NCBI GenBank assembly: GCA_035263125.1
Contig: DATFRP010000209.1
Location: 1-64,000 of the forward strand
Length of the DNA stretch: 64,000 bases
Direction: 5' to 3'
Origin: Gp6-AA40 sp035263125
GTDB lineage: Bacteria; Acidobacteriota; Vicinamibacteria; Vicinamibacterales; UBA2999
Position 1 is the first letter of the stretch, and each line of letters opens with the position of its first letter. Both the position numbers and the translations under genes were made by a program. Under the pieces are notes generated by a model. That model did no database searches and had not been told where the DNA came from. It worked only from the letters and a program-made list of their open reading frames with translations. Below, one piece after another: positions 42,634-53,058 of the stretch.

Positions 42634-44034
42634 TCACGGCTGCCAGCCACCACCAAGCGCTCGATACAGTTCGGCGCGCGCACGGAACTCCGCACCTCGC
42701 GTCTGCGCCAGCAGCAGACGCTCGGCAAAGAGCCGTTCGTCCGCCGTCAGGATTTCGAGATAGCTCGCGAGCCCCGTGTCGTAGCGGGCGCGCGAAAGAT
42801 CCGAGGCGTCCTGCAACGCATTCACACCGGTCTCCTGGTGCATGCGCGTTTCAGCCAGCTTCTGGATCGTGATCAAGGAGTCCGCGACTTCACGGTAGCC
42901 GTTGAGCGCGGCCTTCTGATATTCGGCGAGCGCGGCATCGTACCGGGCGCGCATCGCTTCGAGGTTCCGGCGGAGACGCCCGCCCTGGAAGACCGGCTGC
43001 ATGAGTCCCGCGCCGAGCGCCCATACCGCGCCATCCCCTCCGAGGAATTGCGTCAGGTCGCCGCTGACGCCGCCGAGAAATCCGGTGAGGCTGATCGCCG
43101 GATAGAACGCCGCCTTGGCGGCGCCGATATCGGCGTTGGCCGCCACCAGGATCTGCTCTGCCGCCGCGACATCAGGCCGCCGCTCGAGCAGCGAGGTCGG
43201 TAAGCCGGGCGGAATCGGAGGCGGCAGCGCCTCGTCCGGCGTCAGCGGCTTGCGCATGATCGTTCCAGGCGGCCGGCCGAGGAGAAACGAGATCGTGTTC
43301 TCGACCGTGGCAATCTGCCGTTCGAGGTCTGGGATCGACGCCGCTGTCCGCTCGCGGTTGGCAAGAATCCGATCGACCTCGAGGCGATTCGACACGCCTC
43401 CGTCGAGGCGATTCCTGAAGTACGCGACCGTGTCGTCGTTGACCTTCAGCGTCTGCAGCGCGATGTCGAGTTGAAGGTCGAGCTCGCGAAGCAGGAAGTA
43501 ATTCGTTGCGACGTCTCCGACGAGGGTCACGAGCACGCCGCGGCGACCCTGTTCGCTCGCCAGCGCCAGCGCGGCTGCCGCTTCCCGCTCCCGGCGCAGG
43601 CGGCCAAACAGGTCGATCTCCCACGCGAGGCGAAAGCCGTAGTCGCCGCTCTGATGCGTCGTGTCGCTCTTGTCAACGACATCCGACGCCTGGCGGATGC
43701 CGTAATTGGCCACGCCATCGATCTGCGGATACAGGAACGATTTGGCGATGCCGGCACGGGCGCGCGCTTCCTCGACTCGCGCAACCGCGACCCGGAGATC
43801 GAGGTTGTTGGCAATCGCTTCACGTATCAGCGCCTGCAACGTCGGATCGTCGAAGACCTGGAACCACGGCATGTCGGCCAGCGTCTGGGCCTGCGTCGGT
43901 CCTTCGACGAAGCGGTACTGCTCGGGAGTGGGCAGCTGCGGGCGGGCATAGTTGGCGCCCACCGCGCAGCCGGCCACGACGAACGACAGCGCCATCATCA
44001 CGATCACGCCAGCACCTGCACCGGGCCGAGTCAT
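42634..44034 (-). CDS. Outer-membrane efflux lipoprotein, TolC/OprM (NodT) family
   Basis: 466 residues. Lipobox VVAGC with C23 gives an outer-membrane lipoprotein. Two repeated OEP domains follow: FQVFDDPTLQALIREAIANN-LDLRVAVARVEEARARAGIA, and RRPDVAAAEQILVAANADIG-AAKAAFYPAISLTGF, with the C-terminal RYDTGLASYLEILTADERLF. It forms the trimeric outer-membrane duct of the RND pump. Starts one base after the RND gene stop and is followed by ppk2 after 16 bases. Confidence 0.93.
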   Translation of the reverse strand: MTRPGAGAGVIVMMALSFVVAGCAVGANYARPQLPTPEQYRFVEGPTQAQTLADMPWFQVFDDPTLQALIREAIANNLDLRVAVARVEEARARAGIAKSFLYPQIDGVANYGIRQASDVVDKSDTTHQSGDYGFRLAWEIDLFGRLRREREAAAALALASEQGRRGVLVTLVGDVATNYFLLRELDLQLDIALQTLKVNDDTVAYFRNRLDGGVSNRLEVDRILANRERTAASIPDLERQIATVENTISFLLGRPPGTIMRKPLTPDEALPPPIPPGLPTSLLERRPDVAAAEQILVAANADIGAAKAAFYPAISLTGFLGGVSGDLTQFLGGDGAVWALGAGLMQPVFQGGRLRRNLEAMRARYDAALAEYQKAALNGYREVADSLITIQKLAETRMHQETGVNALQDASDLSRARYDTGLASYLEILTADERLFAERLLLAQTRGAEFRARAELYRALGGGWQP

Positions 44035-44035
44035 G

Positions 44036-47000
44036 TCAATGACCGTGTCCGTGTTCGGTTGCCAGTTTCTGGGTCGGACTCGCGCCGGGTGCCGACGCGT
44101 GGCCTTTGGTGCCTATTACCTTCTCGACGGCCACGTACAGCATCGGAATGAGGCAGACGCCCAGAATCGTGGCGATGAGCATCCCAGAGAAGACAGTCAT
44201 CCCCATCACCTTGCGGGCTTCGGCACCGGCGCCCGATGCGGTGAGCAAGGGGACGACGCCGAGGATGAATGCGAACGCGGTCATCAGAATCGGACGGAAG
44301 CGGAGCTTCGCCGCGAGCAGCGCTGAGTCTACGAGGCCACCGCCCTTGTCGTGCTCCATCTTCGCGAACTCGACGATCAGGATCGCGTTCTTCGCGGCCA
44401 GACCGATGAGCATGATCAAGCCGATCTGCGCGAAGACGTTGTTGACGTAGCTCGGTGAGTACTGGCGCGCGAGCCACAGTCCGAGGTACGCGCCGAACGC
44501 GGCAAACGGCGTTCCCAGCAGCACGCTGAACGGCAGGCCCCAACTCTCGTACTGCGCCGCAAGGATGAGGAACACGAGAAAGACTGCGAGCCCGAAGACC
44601 AGCGCGACACCGGGCGCCCGCTTCTCCTGGAAGGACATGTCCGCCCAGTCGTGTGTCATGTCGGCTGGTAGTACGTCGCGAGCGGTCTGCTCGAGCGCAT
44701 CGAGCGCCTGTGCCGACGAAAAGCCTGGCGCCGGCACGCCCGTGACCTCCGCGGTGCGAAACAGGTTGAACCGGTTCGTGAACTCCGGCCCCGCTGTGGG
44801 TTCGGTCCGCAGCAGCGTGTCGAGCGGAACCATGCCGCCCTTCTGGTTCTTCACGAAGAAGAGCCCCAGCTGTTTGATGTCCCTGCGGAACTCGGGTTCG
44901 GCCTGCACGTACACCTTGTAGACACGACCGAAGCGGTTGAAATCGTTCACATAGGCGCTGCCGAGCAAGGCGCCGAGCGATGTGTTGACGTCGTTGAGCG
45001 GCACACCGGCCTTGAGCACCTTACTTCGATCGATGTCGGCGTAAATCTGCGGAACCGTCGCACGATAGAGCGTGTTGATCCGGCCGATCTCGGGCCGCTT
45101 CCGCGCCGCGTCCATGAACCTGGCGGCCTGCTGCCCGAGGTACTCCGGTGGACCGCCACTGCGATCCTGTAACTGCATCGTGAAGCCGGCGCCGGTGCCC
45201 AGCCCGGGAATGGCAGGAGGTCCGAATGCCACGACACCGGCTTCCGGTATCTGCTCCGCGAACGCCTTGTTCAGCGCGGCAACCACGCCATTGGCGTGCG
45301 ACTCCGTCGTGTGCCGCTCCTCCCAGGGCTTCAGCTGCACGAAGAAGAAGCCCATGTTCGACGAATATGCGCTCGTGAGCAGCGAGTAACCGGTGATCGT
45401 ATTGAAGCCTTCGACCGCTTCGTTGTGCTCCAGGATCGCTTCGGCCTTGCGCATCACCGCGTCGGTCCGTTCGAGCGAAGCGGCATCGGGCAGCAGCGCA
45501 TTGACGAGCAGATATCCCTGATCCTCTTCGGGTACGAAGCCGGTCGGGATCCGTTGCACCAGCATGACGATCACGAAGATCAGCACACCGATGAACGCCA
45601 GGCTGCGGAACATCTTGCGGATCAAGATGGCGGCAAAACTGGTGTAGCGATCCGTCGTCCAGCCGAAGACGCGGTTGAACCAGTTGTAGAACGGCGTGAG
45701 CAGCGACTTCTTTCCTGTGGCGGGTTTCAGCAGAAGGGCCGACAGCGCCGGGCTCAGCGTGAGCGCGTTCACGACCGAGAGCAGCACCGACAGCGCGATC
45801 GTGATCGCGAACTGCTGATAGAGACGGCCTGTGATCCCGCCCATGAAGCCGACCGGCACGAACACCGCCGCCAGGATCAAGCCGATCGCGATGACCGGAC
45901 CGGAGACCTCCTCCATCGCCTTCAACGTCGCCTCCTTCGGCGACATCCCGTGCTCGATGTGGTGCATCACCGCCTCGACGACGACGATCGCGTCGTCAAC
46001 GACGATGCCGATGGCGAGGACGAGCCCGAGCAGCGAGAGCACGTTGATCGAAAAGCCGAGGAGCGGGAAGAAGATGAATGCGCCGATGAGTGAGACCGGC
46101 ACGGTCATCAGTGGGATGAGCGTGGCGCGCCAGTTCTGCAGGAACACGAAGACCACGAGGATGACGAGCACGACCGCCTCGAACAGGGTGTGCACGATCT
46201 CGTTGATGCCCTCGGTGACGGGTAGCGTCGTGTCGAGTGAGACCAGGTACTCCATGTCGCGCGGGAAGCGCGTCGAAAGATCTTTCATCGTCGCCTTGAT
46301 GTTGTTGGCGACTTCCAGTGCATTCGTGCCGGGAATCTGGAACACCGCAATCACCGCCGACGGCTGACCGTCGTGGCGGCCGACGGCGTTGTACAGCATC
46401 GTGCCGAGCTCGATCCTCGCGATGTCCTTGAGCTTGACCTGGGATCCGTCAGGGTTGGTCCGGACGATGATGTCGGCGAACTCCTCCTCCCTGAGCAACC
46501 GGCCCTGCGTGCGTACCGTGTACGTGTACTCCGTTCCCGCCGCGGCCGGCGGCCCGCCGATCTGGCCTGCCGGTAACAGCTGATTCTGCTGCGAGATCGC
46601 GTTCGCGATGTCGGGGATGGTGATGCCCAGCCTACCGATCACATCAGGTCGCAGCCACACGCGCATCGCGTAGTCGCTGCCGCCAAACAGGTTGATCTGC
46701 CCCACCCCCTGGATGCGGGCGATCGCGTCGTTGATGTTGATCGTCGTGTAGTTCGAGAGGAAGGCGCTGTCGTAGGTGCCCTTCGGCGATTTGATCGAGA
46801 TGACGAGGAGGGGAAAGGCCAGCGCTTTCTTCACCGACACGCCATAGTTCTTGACCGACTGCGGCATCTGCGGCATGCCCTGTGACACGCGGTTCTGCGT
46901 GAGCACGTTGTTCATATCGAGGTTCGACCCGACCTCGAACGAGACCTTCAGCGTCAACGTGCCGTCGTTGGCGTTGGTCGATTTCATGTAAATCATGTTC

Positions 47001-47218
47001 TCGACGCCGTTGATCTGCTGCTCGAGCGGTGTGGCGACCGAGGCCTCGACGTCGGTCGCGCTCGCGCCGACGAACGTGGTCGTCACCTGGATCATCGGCG
47101 GTACGATCTCGGGGTATTGCGCGATCGGCAGTCCGCTCATCGCAACCAGACCGACCAGGACGATGATGATCGACAGCACCATCGCGACGATCGGCCGGTT
47201 CACGAAGAAACTTGCCAT
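44036..47218 (-). CDS. RND multidrug efflux pump, inner-membrane subunit (HAE1/AcrB family)
   Basis: 1060 residues, full length for AcrB-type pumps. The N-terminal MASFFVNRPIVAMVLSIIIV helix, the proton-relay aspartates D408 and D409 in LAIGIVVDDAIVVVEAVM, and PVSLIGAFIFFPLLGFSINV and the second-half equivalents LLTASGAGAEARKVMGMTVF are all present. Uses the proton gradient to expel hydrophobic compounds through the adaptor and channel encoded beside it. Starts 3 bases after the adaptor gene stop. Drug specificity cannot be inferred. Confidence 0.95.
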   Translation of the reverse strand: MASFFVNRPIVAMVLSIIIVLVGLVAMSGLPIAQYPEIVPPMIQVTTTFVGASATDVEASVATPLEQQINGVENMIYMKSTNANDGTLTLKVSFEVGSNLDMNNVLTQNRVSQGMPQMPQSVKNYGVSVKKALAFPLLVISIKSPKGTYDSAFLSNYTTININDAIARIQGVGQINLFGGSDYAMRVWLRPDVIGRLGITIPDIANAISQQNQLLPAGQIGGPPAAAGTEYTYTVRTQGRLLREEEFADIIVRTNPDGSQVKLKDIARIELGTMLYNAVGRHDGQPSAVIAVFQIPGTNALEVANNIKATMKDLSTRFPRDMEYLVSLDTTLPVTEGINEIVHTLFEAVVLVILVVFVFLQNWRATLIPLMTVPVSLIGAFIFFPLLGFSINVLSLLGLVLAIGIVVDDAIVVVEAVMHHIEHGMSPKEATLKAMEEVSGPVIAIGLILAAVFVPVGFMGGITGRLYQQFAITIALSVLLSVVNALTLSPALSALLLKPATGKKSLLTPFYNWFNRVFGWTTDRYTSFAAILIRKMFRSLAFIGVLIFVIVMLVQRIPTGFVPEEDQGYLLVNALLPDAASLERTDAVMRKAEAILEHNEAVEGFNTITGYSLLTSAYSSNMGFFFVQLKPWEERHTTESHANGVVAALNKAFAEQIPEAGVVAFGPPAIPGLGTGAGFTMQLQDRSGGPPEYLGQQAARFMDAARKRPEIGRINTLYRATVPQIYADIDRSKVLKAGVPLNDVNTSLGALLGSAYVNDFNRFGRVYKVYVQAEPEFRRDIKQLGLFFVKNQKGGMVPLDTLLRTEPTAGPEFTNRFNLFRTAEVTGVPAPGFSSAQALDALEQTARDVLPADMTHDWADMSFQEKRAPGVALVFGLAVFLVFLILAAQYESWGLPFSVLLGTPFAAFGAYLGLWLARQYSPSYVNNVFAQIGLIMLIGLAAKNAILIVEFAKMEHDKGGGLVDSALLAAKLRFRPILMTAFAFILGVVPLLTASGAGAEARKVMGMTVFSGMLIATILGVCLIPMLYVAVEKVIGTKGHASAPGASPTQKLATEHGHGH

Positions 47219-47221
47219 GGT

Positions 47222-48394
47222 CTACTTCTCCGCCTTGGCCGCCGGCGCCGCCTCGCCCTTGGCCGGTGTCTCGGGCGCCGGCTTGGCGTTGACCGTCAGA
47301 CCATCGCGCACCCGCTGCAGGCCTTCGACCACGACTCGCTCGCCCGGCTTGAGCCCCTCTTCGATCACCCAGAGCGAGTCGACCTTCTGTCCGACCTTCA
47401 CGTTTCGGAATCCGACCTTGTTCTGGGCGTCCACCACCGCAACGCTGTACAGGTTCTGCAGCTCCTGCACCGCGCGCTGCGGAACGAGAAGCGCGTTCGG
47501 TGTGGTATCGAGCAGAATGCGCGCGCGGCCGTACTGACCCGGACGCAGCAGCTGGTCCGGGTTCGGGAATTCGATCTGAATACCGAGCGTGCCGGTTGTC
47601 GGATCGACAGCTCGATCGACCGTGACAATGTGGCCGGTGGACGGATGCACAGTGCCGTCGGTCAAGATGAGTTGAATGCCCGCTGCGCGCGGCGGCTGGC
47701 CGCTGCGCGACGGACTACGTCTCGCCACCCGCAGGTAATCGGCTTCCGTCGCCCCGACGCGGAAGAGGATCGGATCGATTTTGGAAATCGTGGTGAGGAG
47801 CGTGTTCTCTCCGCGGCCGACGAGATTGCCCGGCTTCACGAGCGTGGTACCGACCAGCCCGGTGATCGGCGCCGTGATCCGCGTGTACCCGAGATCGAGC
47901 GCCGCCTTGTCGACCGCGGCCCTCATCGCCGCCACCTGCGATCGCGAGGCATCCTGGGCGGCGAGCGCATCGTCGAGCTCCTGCTTGCTCACCGCCTGTT
48001 TCGCCGCGAGCGGCTTGTAGCGCTCGACGTCGTTATTCGCCTTCTCGAGCCGTGCCTCTGCTGTCGACTGGTCAGCTTTGGCCTGCGCGAGCGCGGCCTC
48101 GAGCGGCTTCCGGTCGATCTGGTAAAGCAGCGTCCCCTGCTTCACGAACGACCCCTCCTGGAAGTGCATCGACTCGAGCACACCCTCGACTCGAGCGCGA
48201 AGCTCCGTGTCCTGGGATCCGAGCGTCTGACCGACCAGTTCCAGGTACTCCGGCACATCCTTCTGGACGACCTCGGTCACGTAGACCTCGGTCGGCTGCG
48301 CCGCGGTGGGCGCCGCCTTTTTCTCGCATCCGACGCTGATGGCGATCGCGATCGCTCCGGCAGCGAGCATCATCCGTCTGGCGTCCGCTCCCAT
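47222..48394 (-). CDS. RND efflux periplasmic adaptor lipoprotein (AcrA/MexA type)
   Basis: 390 residues from ATG 48394 with AAGGA upstream. Lipobox SVGC puts the lipid on C23, as in AcrA. Lipoyl-like and hairpin domains: EGVLESMHFQEGSFVKQGTL, LEKANNDVERYKPLAAKQAV, and DLGYTRITAPITGLVGTTLV. The beta-barrel and membrane-proximal regions lie in residues about 200-370. The C-terminal tail is Ala/Lys/Glu rich (PAPETPAKGEAAPAAKAEK). It bridges the pump and the outer-membrane channel. First gene of the operon adaptor, RND, channel, ppk2, mscS. A longer N-terminal reading is antisense-like and not supported. Confidence 0.93.
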   Translation of the reverse strand: MGADARRMMLAAGAIAIAISVGCEKKAAPTAAQPTEVYVTEVVQKDVPEYLELVGQTLGSQDTELRARVEGVLESMHFQEGSFVKQGTLLYQIDRKPLEAALAQAKADQSTAEARLEKANNDVERYKPLAAKQAVSKQELDDALAAQDASRSQVAAMRAAVDKAALDLGYTRITAPITGLVGTTLVKPGNLVGRGENTLLTTISKIDPILFRVGATEADYLRVARRSPSRSGQPPRAAGIQLILTDGTVHPSTGHIVTVDRAVDPTTGTLGIQIEFPNPDQLLRPGQYGRARILLDTTPNALLVPQRAVQELQNLYSVAVVDAQNKVGFRNVKVGQKVDSLWVIEEGLKPGERVVVEGLQRVRDGLTVNAKPAPETPAKGEAAPAAKAEK

Positions 48395-48772
48395 GCTCAC
48401 GTCCTTCTCTCTCGACACGAATCGGCCAGCCCTCGTTGAACCGCGGGTGACCGCACAGTTCCGCGCGAACGCACGGCGCATGAGCGTCCGCGCTGGAGCA
48501 GAATCGAGGTCGAGCACATCGTGTGCCAGTGAACGAACCTGAGCGCGAATCAAGGATCGCCGTCGCGAAAATGGTTCGCTCGGCAAAGCGTTCGCCTCGT
48601 CGGATCGCCACCGGTCTTCTCCAACCCGATCTGCTCTCCTGCGGAGTGGAGGGGCTCCGGAGTTTCGGAGGTCCCGTGATCGATCGCCCCACGGAATGTC
48701 GTCGCCCGGTGCGGTCACCACGGCCGAGCACCGGCTTTGCCGCTGGTACGCAGCATGCTCTTCGCACACGTC
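48395..48772. other. Divergent intergenic region
   Basis: 378 bases between the efflux operon and the ATP-synthase-side genes, expected to hold both promoters. I see no gene here, no convincing -35/-10 pair and no inverted repeat long enough to call an efflux-repressor operator. Confidence 0.45.
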
Positions 48773-49348
48773 ATGCACACGACCACGTTCACCGTCGTTC
48801 GATCGCTTGTGTCATCCCTGGTGGCTTCGCTCTGCGCCGTGACGCTCGTGCACGCGCAGGCGGAAACGTTCGCGGCGGTCGCGTCCATGAAAACGGCGGG
48901 CGGAGTCAGCACCACTGCTCCGCTCACGGTTGTGGTCAAGCAGTTCGCCACTGATGCGGACCAGGCGGCGCTCGTCGCGGCCGTGAAAACCGGAAACACC
49001 GCGGCTGTCCGAGACTGGCTGCAGAAACGGCCGGATGCCGGAACGCTTCAGATCGGATCGCGCCGCACAGCCATCAAGTACGTCTACGGCAGACCAACCG
49101 CGGATGGCCGTCTGATCACGGTGGCCACGGCAGAGCCGATTGCGTTCGTCGGCGCGGGCCTGCCGGAAGCCAAGCCCACGGCCGGGTACGAGCTCGGACT
49201 CGTGCTCCTCAACGTCACCGCCTCCGGGCCCGGGCACGGCGAGCTCTCGCCCGCGGCGAAGGTGCGCGTCAACGATCAGGGCGCGCTCGTCACCGAGGAC
49301 TACAACGCGGCCAACGTCGTGCAGCTGTCGAACGTGGTCAAGAAGTAG
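48773..49348 (+). CDS. Secreted protein of unknown family upstream of atpB
   Basis: 191 residues from ATG 48773; ATGs at 48737 and 48755 are alternative starts. Signal peptide VVRSLVSSLVASLCAVTLVH-AQA. Mature part: FAAVASMKTAGGVSTTAPLT, ALVAAVKTGNTAAVRDWLQK and GSRRTAIKYVYGRPTADGRL. I do not recognise a family; it is not AtpI, which usually sits in this position. The stop is 10 bases before atpB, so it is probably on the same transcript. A role in ATP synthase biogenesis cannot be claimed. Confidence 0.65.
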   Translation: MHTTTFTVVRSLVSSLVASLCAVTLVHAQAETFAAVASMKTAGGVSTTAPLTVVVKQFATDADQAALVAAVKTGNTAAVRDWLQKRPDAGTLQIGSRRTAIKYVYGRPTADGRLITVATAEPIAFVGAGLPEAKPTAGYELGLVLLNVTASGPGHGELSPAAKVRVNDQGALVTEDYNAANVVQLSNVVKK

Positions 49349-49357
49349 AAGCAGTCC

Positions 49358-50248
49358 ATGACGCCGAGGTCGACGAGCGCTCGAGCGGTGATGGCAACGG
49401 CCCTGACCGTTGCCTTGAGTGCGACGGCAGCGGCCGCCGTCGAGGAACACGCGCTGTCACAGAAGGCGCTGGAGATCGCCCGTCCCTTCGGCTTCCCGAT
49501 CACCAACTCGATGATCGTCACGTGGATCACGGCGATTCTGCTCATCCTGTTCGTCCGCATGGCCACCCGATCGATGAAGCAGGTGCCGACCGGATCACAG
49601 AACTTCGTCGAGTGGCTCGTCGAAAGCCTCTACAACTTTCTCCAAGGCATCCTCGGGCCGCACTTGGTACGGCGGACCTTCTGGTTCTTCGCCACGATCT
49701 TCATCTTCATCCTCGCGACCAACTGGATCGGCCTCGTACCTGGCGTTGGTTCCATCGGCTGGGGGCACGCGACTCCAGAGGGCTTCCGGATCGAGGAACC
49801 GTTCTTCCGCGGGGCGAACGCCGACGTCAACCTGACGCTGGCGATGGCCCTGATGTTCTTCGCGTGCTGGATCGTCTGGGGTGTGCGCGAAATAGGTCCG
49901 ATCGGTGTCTTCAAAGAGCTGTTTGCCCCGAAGGGAAAGAGCACCGGGGCGTTGAGGATACTGCTGATCGCGGTCTTCTTTGTTGCCGGTGTGCTCGAGG
50001 TGATCTCGATCGTGTTCCGACCTATCTCTCTGAGCTTTCGACTGTACGGAAACATTTTCGCGGGCGAAACGATGCTCGAGACGATGGCCGCGGTTCCGGG
50101 TATCGGCTGGTTGGTACAAGTGCCGTTCTATTTGATGGAATTGCTGGTCGGCTTCGTTCAGGCACTGGTCTTCATGCTCCTGACGGCTGTCTTTACGCTG
50201 CTGCTCGTCCAGCATCACGACAGTGAACCAGCGGTCGCGCACGACTGA
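49358..50248 (+). CDS. atpB: ATP synthase Fo subunit a
   Basis: 296 residues, with an N-terminal hydrophobic stretch (MATALTVALSATAAAAVEEH) that may be a signal. The essential arginine is R228 in SLSFRLYGNIFAGE, followed by helices VQVPFYLMELLVGFVQALVF-MLLTAVFTLLLVQHH. It forms the proton channel next to the c ring in the inner membrane. First true gene of the ATP synthase operon. Ends 17 bases before atpE. Confidence 0.95.
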   Translation: MTPRSTSARAVMATALTVALSATAAAAVEEHALSQKALEIARPFGFPITNSMIVTWITAILLILFVRMATRSMKQVPTGSQNFVEWLVESLYNFLQGILGPHLVRRTFWFFATIFIFILATNWIGLVPGVGSIGWGHATPEGFRIEEPFFRGANADVNLTLAMALMFFACWIVWGVREIGPIGVFKELFAPKGKSTGALRILLIAVFFVAGVLEVISIVFRPISLSFRLYGNIFAGETMLETMAAVPGIGWLVQVPFYLMELLVGFVQALVFMLLTAVFTLLLVQHHDSEPAVAHD

Positions 50249-50265
50249 GGAAGGACAACACACCT

Positions 50266-50454
50266 ATGATGGGCAACCTGCACGTCGGCCTCGCGGCGCT
50301 GGGCGCTGCGCTCGCCGTTGGCTTGATCGGAATGAAAGCCTCCGACGCGGTCGGACGCAATCCCGGGGCTTCGACGCCGATCCTCGTTCAGTCGATCCTG
50401 GCGATCGCCTTCGCCGAGGCCGTCGTCTTTTACACCCTGTTCCTGGTTCGGTGA
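50266..50454 (+). CDS. atpE: ATP synthase Fo subunit c
   Basis: 62 residues, two helices: HVGLAALGAALAVGLIGMKA and PILVQSILAIAFAEAVVFYT-LFLV, joined by the polar loop RNPG (31-34). The ion-binding carboxylate is E51. The usual Na+-type Ser-Thr after the glutamate is replaced by Ala-Val, which argues for protons. Short compared with the usual 70-80 residues: there is no N-terminal leader and the second helix ends the protein. GAGGAAGGA lies upstream; start may be either of two adjacent ATGs. Confidence 0.93.
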   Translation: MMGNLHVGLAALGAALAVGLIGMKASDAVGRNPGASTPILVQSILAIAFAEAVVFYTLFLVR

Positions 50455-50503
50455 CGCGCGTAGGCGCACGCGCTACCAGGTCCGCAACCAACGGGCGCAC
50501 AAG

Positions 50504-51049
50504 ATGACCGTGCTTGCATTACTCGCACAGGCTGGCGGCGAGGGGCGGGTCGAGACGATCGCCAGGACGTTCGGGGTGGACTGGCCTCACCTCACCGCCC
50601 AGATCATCAGCTTCTCCATCGTCTGCGCGCTGCTCTACTGGCTCGCCTACAAACCGGTGCTGCGGATGCTCGATGCGCGACGGCAGCAGATCGCACAAGG
50701 GCTCGCCAACACCGAGAAGATCAACGCGGCGCTCGCCGGCATCGAGGCCCAGCGTCAGGGCATCATGGCCGACGCGCAGGCGCAATCCACGCGGCTCATC
50801 GCCGAGGCGCGCGACGTCGCCAAACGGCTGCGTGAACAGGAAACGCAGCGGGCCGCCGCCACGGCTGAACAAATCGTCATCAAAGCCAAAGACGCTGCAG
50901 TCCAGGAGCACACACGGATGCTGGCCGAGCTCAAACACGAAGTCGGCCGACTCGTCGTCCAGACGACGGCAGCCGTGGTCGGCAAGGCGCTCACGCCGGA
51001 GGATCAGCGGCGGCTCGCAGAAGAGGCTGCCAGGCAGCTGACGACGTAA
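50504..51049 (+). CDS. atpF: ATP synthase Fo subunit b
   Basis: 181 residues. One N-terminal helix around residues 33-50 (QIISFSIVCALLYWLAYKPV) and a long coiled coil: ARRQQIAQGLANTEKINAAL, QAQSTRLIAEARDVAKRLRE, KAKDAAVQEHTRMLAELKHE. It is the peripheral stalk. Ends 15 bases before the atpH gene. A single b gene without b-prime is present. Confidence 0.94.
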   Translation: MTVLALLAQAGGEGRVETIARTFGVDWPHLTAQIISFSIVCALLYWLAYKPVLRMLDARRQQIAQGLANTEKINAALAGIEAQRQGIMADAQAQSTRLIAEARDVAKRLREQETQRAAATAEQIVIKAKDAAVQEHTRMLAELKHEVGRLVVQTTAAVVGKALTPEDQRRLAEEAARQLTT

Positions 51050-51064
51050 CGAGGAGCTGCGGCA

Positions 51065-51457
51065 ATGAAGACCACGCGGCAATCGAAACGAGAAGCCAGA
51101 CAGCTCTTCAGCATCTGCGTGGTGAACGGACATCTCGATGAGAATCGCGTGAAGCAGATCGTCCAGCGCGTCGTGAGCGATGGGCGCCACGGCGGTCTGA
51201 CGACTCTAAGCCGTTTCCTGCGCCTAGTGAGGCTCGACCGCGCCCGGCACAGCGCGCTGGTGGAAAGCGCGGTGCCCCTTTCACAAGAGATTCGGACGCG
51301 CATCGAAGACAGCCTCCGACGTGAGCATGGTCCCGGTCTCGTCACGACATTCACGGAGAACCGGGCGCTCCTTGCCGGCCTGCGTATTCAAGTCGGCAGC
51401 GACGTGTACGACGGGAGCGTGCAGGGTCGGTTGAACGCGCTGGAAACACGTCTGTGA
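51065..51457 (+). CDS. atpH: ATP synthase F1 subunit delta (short form)
   Basis: 130 residues, with GAGGAGC before the ATG. N-terminal helical part EARQLFSICVVNGHLDENRV-KQIVQRVV and the conserved C-terminus NRALLAGLRIQVGSDVYDGS-VQGRLNALE, which identifies the OSCP/delta family. Usual length is about 175-185 residues, so roughly 45 are missing from the N-terminal six-helix domain. The reading frame has no earlier start with a good ribosome-binding site. It links F1 to the peripheral stalk. Short forms exist in some lineages; this is not a frameshift as far as I can see. Confidence 0.88.
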   Translation: MKTTRQSKREARQLFSICVVNGHLDENRVKQIVQRVVSDGRHGGLTTLSRFLRLVRLDRARHSALVESAVPLSQEIRTRIEDSLRREHGPGLVTTFTENRALLAGLRIQVGSDVYDGSVQGRLNALETRL

Positions 51458-51470
51458 TTGGGCCGGCTGA

Positions 51471-51497
51471 ACCACCGTAGCCTTTGGCGAAGGTGGT
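51471..51497 (+). repeat. Palindrome of the CCACC-GTA-GCC family upstream of atpA
   Basis: ACCACC-GTA-GCC-TTT-GGC-GAA-GGTGGT: outer 6-bp stem (51471-51476, 51492-51497), internal loop GTA/GAA, inner 3-bp stem and TTT loop. Same plan as 55938-55959, 55963-56003 and 58446-58474. Lies between atpH and atpA. Confidence 0.65.
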
Positions 51498-51522
51498 CAG
51501 GCGGCCCACTCGAGGTGAGCGC

Positions 51523-53055
<1,533 letters not shown>

Positions 53056-53058
53056 GCC

